Source: Nitrospirota bacterium (GTDB taxonomy: Bacteria; Nitrospirota; Nitrospiria; Nitrospirales; UBA8639). Taken from it: 19,803 nt of DNA. Location of the stretch: NCBI GenBank assembly GCA_029881175.1, contig JAOUNC010000006.1:1-19803 (forward strand), in the 5' to 3' direction. Below are positions 17,087 through 19,803 of the stretch, piece after piece (positions within the stretch are counted from its first letter, which is position 1; the number at the start of each line of letters is the position of its first letter). The notes below the pieces were generated by a model. It worked only from the letters and a program-made list of their open reading frames with translations, searched no databases and was not told the origin of the DNA. A program made the position numbers and the translations under genes.

Positions 17087-18439
17087 ATGCGTGCAACGAT
17101 TTATGTAACAGACGATGACCAAAGTGTGTGTTCGGCGTTAAGTCGCCGATTGGCAAAAAAAGGGCACCTCGTGAGGAGCTTCCATTCTGGAGAATCACTC
17201 CTTGAGGCGGTGGGTTATGAAATTCCCGATCTACTATTTCTGGATCTCAAAATGCCGGAAATGGATGGACTTGAAACGTTACGACGAGTGCGGCAATCGA
17301 TTCCGACAACCCTGGTCGTCATGTTGACGGCCTATGGCGGCGTCGAAGATGCCGTGGAAGCTATGCGTCTGGGTGCCTACGATTTCTTAATCAAATCAGT
17401 CGATTTTTCATCAGTGGAACCGGCACTCAATCGAGCGCTCAATTTCCTCACACTAAGACGCCGGGTTGAGTACACAGCCTCCGAAAAACAACGTGAATTT
17501 TCCTGGAACCACGTCATCGCCATCAGTCCATCGATGACGGCTGTTCTTGAGAGATTCAAAAGGATGGCGGCCGAAGATACGGCGTTAGCGTTTCTCCACG
17601 GGGAGGTGGGAACTGGAAAAGAGTTCTTAGCTCGAGTTCTCCATTACAATAGCCAACAACATCTTGGCCCATTTGTGACGGTCATCTGTACGAATCAAAA
17701 CGTACCACGACTTGAATCACAACTCTTTGGCTATGAACGAGGTGCCTTTAGCGGAGCCAATCAAGCCATGCCGGGAATGTTTGAACATGCAGATGGGGGC
17801 ACCCTTTTTATTGATGAAATCGAACATCTGCCCATACCTGTTCAAGAAAGGTTAGCTGAGGCCATTCGCACCCGTTCATTTTGTCGAACAGGAGGGAAAG
17901 ACTGTCTCCCCATCAATACTCGTCTCATGCTAGCCAGTGCTATCCCTCCAGACCACCCAGGGAATGAAAGCACCTTTCATCCAGCATTACTTTTACTTCT
18001 TCAAAATCATCAGATTCGCATTCCGCCTCTTCGGGAGCGAAAAGAAGACATCCTTCCCTTGGCACTTAAAACCATTCAGACGTATGGAGAAGAAATCGGC
18101 CGACCCAAGATCGATATTGATGCGTCCGTAACCCTGCTGTTGGAAAATTACGAATTCCCCGGTAATATTCGGGAATTAGAAGCCCTCATTAAAAAAGCCG
18201 TGCTCGGCTCTCAGGGACCAATTCTTTCTTCCATGAATTTTCAACTAGAGAATGCTCACGACGTGAGGGAAGACACCTCTCAGAACAAGGTTCACATACA
18301 GTTTGAACTTGGCCGGCATTCCCTCTCTGAAATCCAAAGCATAGTGATTCATGAAGTTCTGCGTTTAGCCAAGCAGGACAAAGAAGAAGCGGCCCGCTAT
18401 CTCCATATTTCTCCCCAAATGCTCGAGGAACAGATGTGA
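17087..18439 (+). CDS. Degenerate NtrC-type response regulator, paralogue of the upstream regulator
   Basis: I chose ATG 17087 (450 residues, 'MRATIYVTDDDQ') over the upstream in-frame start at 17024, because GAGG lies about 8 bases before it and because it then aligns without gaps with the regulator at 7258-8646 over most of its length. The receiver is intact (D9-D11, D53, T81, K103, again followed by Ser). The AAA+ domain keeps Walker A GEVGTGKE (172-179) and Walker B 'GGTLFIDEIE' (237-246). However, GAFTGA is GAFSGA (219-224), N200 is Ile, and the two arginine fingers are H298 and L304. The C-terminal helix-turn-helix stops at 'HISPQMLEEQM', without the basic end of the recognition helix. 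It is therefore predicted to be unable to drive sigma54 open complexes and perhaps unable to bind DNA normally. It may be a decaying copy, or a phospho-sink or hetero-oligomer modulator of its paralogue. Confidence 0.85.
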   Translation: MRATIYVTDDDQSVCSALSRRLAKKGHLVRSFHSGESLLEAVGYEIPDLLFLDLKMPEMDGLETLRRVRQSIPTTLVVMLTAYGGVEDAVEAMRLGAYDFLIKSVDFSSVEPALNRALNFLTLRRRVEYTASEKQREFSWNHVIAISPSMTAVLERFKRMAAEDTALAFLHGEVGTGKEFLARVLHYNSQQHLGPFVTVICTNQNVPRLESQLFGYERGAFSGANQAMPGMFEHADGGTLFIDEIEHLPIPVQERLAEAIRTRSFCRTGGKDCLPINTRLMLASAIPPDHPGNESTFHPALLLLLQNHQIRIPPLRERKEDILPLALKTIQTYGEEIGRPKIDIDASVTLLLENYEFPGNIRELEALIKKAVLGSQGPILSSMNFQLENAHDVREDTSQNKVHIQFELGRHSLSEIQSIVIHEVLRLAKQDKEEAARYLHISPQMLEEQM

Positions 18440-18666
18440 ATACATGAAGATGGGCCGCTCGAGAACAAGTCTTCCTTGGGAAGTTAACTCGTGCGCTTGA
18501 TTTTACTCTTGCTTATACGCTCCTTCTTCCCAGGCTTAGGGGTTACCTGTACCTGCGCAACCATAGTATTTTCCGGGAATCCTTCTTCTTCTCTTCGTCC
18601 CTTCAGGAATGAAGTCAAGAGAGAGTATTGGTCTCGGGATTAAGCCATTTTCACACATTCCGCGTA

Positions 18667-18680
18667 GTGCGATCTTGCAC
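18667..18680. promoter_or_regulatory. Candidate enhancer dyad GTGC-N6-GCAC upstream of the carbonic anhydrase
   Basis: GTGCGATCTTGCAC, with A and T flanks that extend the arms to AGTGC/GCACT, is centred about 103 bp before the -24 element. This is a typical distance for an NtrC-family binding site. Confidence 0.45.
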
Positions 18681-18775
18681 TTTACCCCCACCGTGTCTCC
18701 ATCTTTTGAAAACGAAATACCAAAAATCCCATGCCATTCTTTCTAATTTCCTTAGAGAATGGAGTTGATCGTGCG

Positions 18776-18791
18776 TGGTACTACTTTTGCT
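18776..18791 (+). promoter_or_regulatory. Sigma54-type promoter of the carbonic anhydrase gene
   Basis: TGGTACTACTTTTGCT matches TGGCACGN4TTGCW except C4 and G7, with exactly 10 bases between GG and GC. The predicted start near 18802 leaves about 50 bases to ATG 18852, which favours that start over TTG 18807. Confidence 0.6.
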
Positions 18792-18851
18792 GGTTTCTTT
18801 GATTAGTTGAAAACCCAAATATCCACAATCAACGAAACGGATAAGAATTCC

Positions 18852-19669
18852 ATGGCTAGAGTTTCATACCCAGACCCCATTCTTTCTTCAACCGGACTAC
18901 ACCTTGAATCCTCCCATTTTGACGAAACGCTGATGCGGCATATCCCCGGTTTTCGGCCTAGTCAAAAGTTTATAGACTATTCCTTAGGCATCTTAAAGCC
19001 ATTTGGATTTCAACCAGACAATTCGATGGCCTGCGCAAGTGTGTGCCGCGACGAACTCACCCGCCCGTTTATTAATACGATTAATGAAGCCTGGGGGAGT
19101 TTATTTAACTTCTCCGGCTTGGCAGGCATGCCGTAACTCGGTGTCACGGGTTTTAAGGCCGCTCATCACCATGCGCCCGACACGGATGGAATCGAACGAT
19201 ATATCTATTTTGCCTTTCCCCATATCGCAATCGATGAACAGGGGATACCCGGAAACTGTTGGGGTCAAACTGTTGGCGTCCCGGACGTCAAAATATGTCT
19301 CACGCCTGTGGAGCACTGTTAACGATTCAACAGGATTTAGCCCATGGGTCAGTTGGGCTAGAGCTGAACCAGGATGACCTCGAGCAAAGCCTCTTAAAAC
19401 AACGCCTGTTTAGGAAGCTTCGGTATGGTGACATGCCGGATTTGGTCACACTCACCAAAATGGCCCATACTGTCATCCGAGAAGATCTCGAACGGATGAT
19501 CCAATTGACAGTCGATAGTGCCTCATTCCCGTATGCCGTCTTTACGGGAATTCAAATTCATGGTCCGAACAATCAAACCTGGATCTGGATGGATACGCCA
19601 TATGTGATGGACCAAGGTATTCGAGAAACCTTAGATCCCATGAATCCGGTTTTCCAAGGTGCCTGGTAA
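18852..19669 (+). pseudogene. LCIB/LCIC-type carbonic anhydrase, broken by a nonsense codon and a 14-bp tandem duplication
   Basis: LCIB-family proteins resemble beta-carbonic anhydrases and interconvert CO2 and bicarbonate. Recognisable blocks are 'FGFQPDNSMACASVCRDEL', 'NEAWGSLFNFSGLAGM', 'YFAFPHIAID', 'MSHACGALLTI', 'DDLEQSLLKQRL', 'YGDMPDLVTLTKMAH', 'EDLERMIQLTVD' and 'YAVFTGIQIHGPN'. The family's Cys-His-Cys zinc ligands appear present (Cys codon 19044, His codon 19221, Cys codon 19307). Two lesions occur: TAA at 19134-19136, after 'LAGMP', where the text continues in the same frame as 'LGVTGFKAAHHHAP'; and a frame change from frame 3 to frame 2 at 19253-19280. Deleting one copy of the 14-bp duplication restores 'PGNCWRPGRQNMSHACGAL' exactly. 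The C-terminus ends 'NPVFQGAW'. The in-frame TTG at 18807 is an alternative start. With both lesions, full-length enzyme cannot be made from this copy. Confidence 0.85.
19253..19280 (+). repeat. 14-bp tandem duplication causing the frameshift
   Basis: AAACTGTTGGGGTC (19253-19266) is followed immediately by AAACTGTTGGCGTC (19267-19280), with 13 of 14 bases identical. Fourteen is not a multiple of three. Removing either unit rejoins the two carbonic anhydrase frames at a family-conserved 'RPGR' position. Confidence 0.85.
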
Positions 19670-19803
19670 GTCATTGAGGTCATATTGATAATGGACCGTG
19701 GAATACTTCATCCCGTCCTCTTCATTACCCTCCTAAAATTGAGCAGTAAAACCACTCATTTCCACATATCAAAATTCTCTAAAATGAGCGATTACGCACG
19801 TAT
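19670..19803. other. Right edge, no supported gene
   Basis: An ATG at 19691 opens a frame to the window end ('MDRGILHPVLFITLLKLSSK' start), but it has no clear ribosome site. CTCATTT and AAATGAG form 7-bp inverted arms near 19754-19787. Nothing firmer can be said at the edge. Confidence 0.25.

Larger units (their letters stand above)
18440..18851. other. Intergenic region upstream of the carbonic anhydrase, with minus-strand open-frame remnants
   Basis: It carries the dyad (18667-18680) and sigma54-type promoter (18776-18791) of the next gene. On the minus strand, an open frame from 18742 to 18536 contains 'GIFGISFSKDGDTVGVKCKI' and 'PRPILSLDFIPEGTKRRRR'. An adjacent frame from 18639 to 18484 ends 'VTPKPGKKERISKSKIKRTS'. 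Joined by one frameshift in the AGAAGAAGAAGG tract they would make one basic protein, but neither has a convincing start and I recognise no family. A CTTCC/GGAAG hairpin follows the regulator at 18471-18483. Confidence 0.35.

Overview
The window is bacterial, with moderate GC, mostly gene-dense and free of IS elements or CRISPR arrays. The gene set suggests a chemolithoautotroph of the Nitrospirota (Nitrospira-like): paired NtrC-type regulators beginning MRATI, a bicarbonate-type SulP carrier, an LCIB-type carbonic anhydrase and an alginate-export-type porin. That taxonomic call is inference; no rRNA or marker gene is present to prove it.

Left part (1-4450): the end of a DUF6573-like gene, about 700 bp of apparently decayed coding sequence, a beta-helix (NosD/pectate-lyase-like) protein lacking an in-frame ATG, a small multi-pass membrane protein, and a solitary AAA+ ATPase that looks leaderless. 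Middle (4453-7229): a PriA whose helicase motifs are all altered while its zinc-binding cysteines are intact, a truncated DCC-family fragment, and a 31-residue membrane peptide with a perfect ribosome binding site.

Right part (7258-19669) reads as one theme. A CHASE3-HAMP-PAS histidine kinase and a sigma54 response regulator form an operon. Next come a BicA-like SulP transporter and NhaB, a plausible Na+-coupled bicarbonate import pair. Then follow an outer-membrane porin, a second and degenerate sigma54 regulator, and an LCIB-type carbonic anhydrase. By eye, the SulP-nhaB operon, the porin and the carbonic anhydrase each carry a sigma54-type -24/-12 promoter (GG-N10-GC, TTGC). A GTGC-N6-GCAC dyad, or a near match, lies roughly 100-250 bp upstream of each. 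I infer a sigma54 inorganic-carbon regulon governed by the neighbouring two-component system.

Part of this regulon is decaying. The porin has one in-frame TGA. The carbonic anhydrase has an in-frame TAA plus a 14-bp tandem duplication that shifts the frame. The second regulator has lost both arginine fingers and the end of its DNA-binding helix. The kinase, the first regulator, SulP and NhaB look intact.
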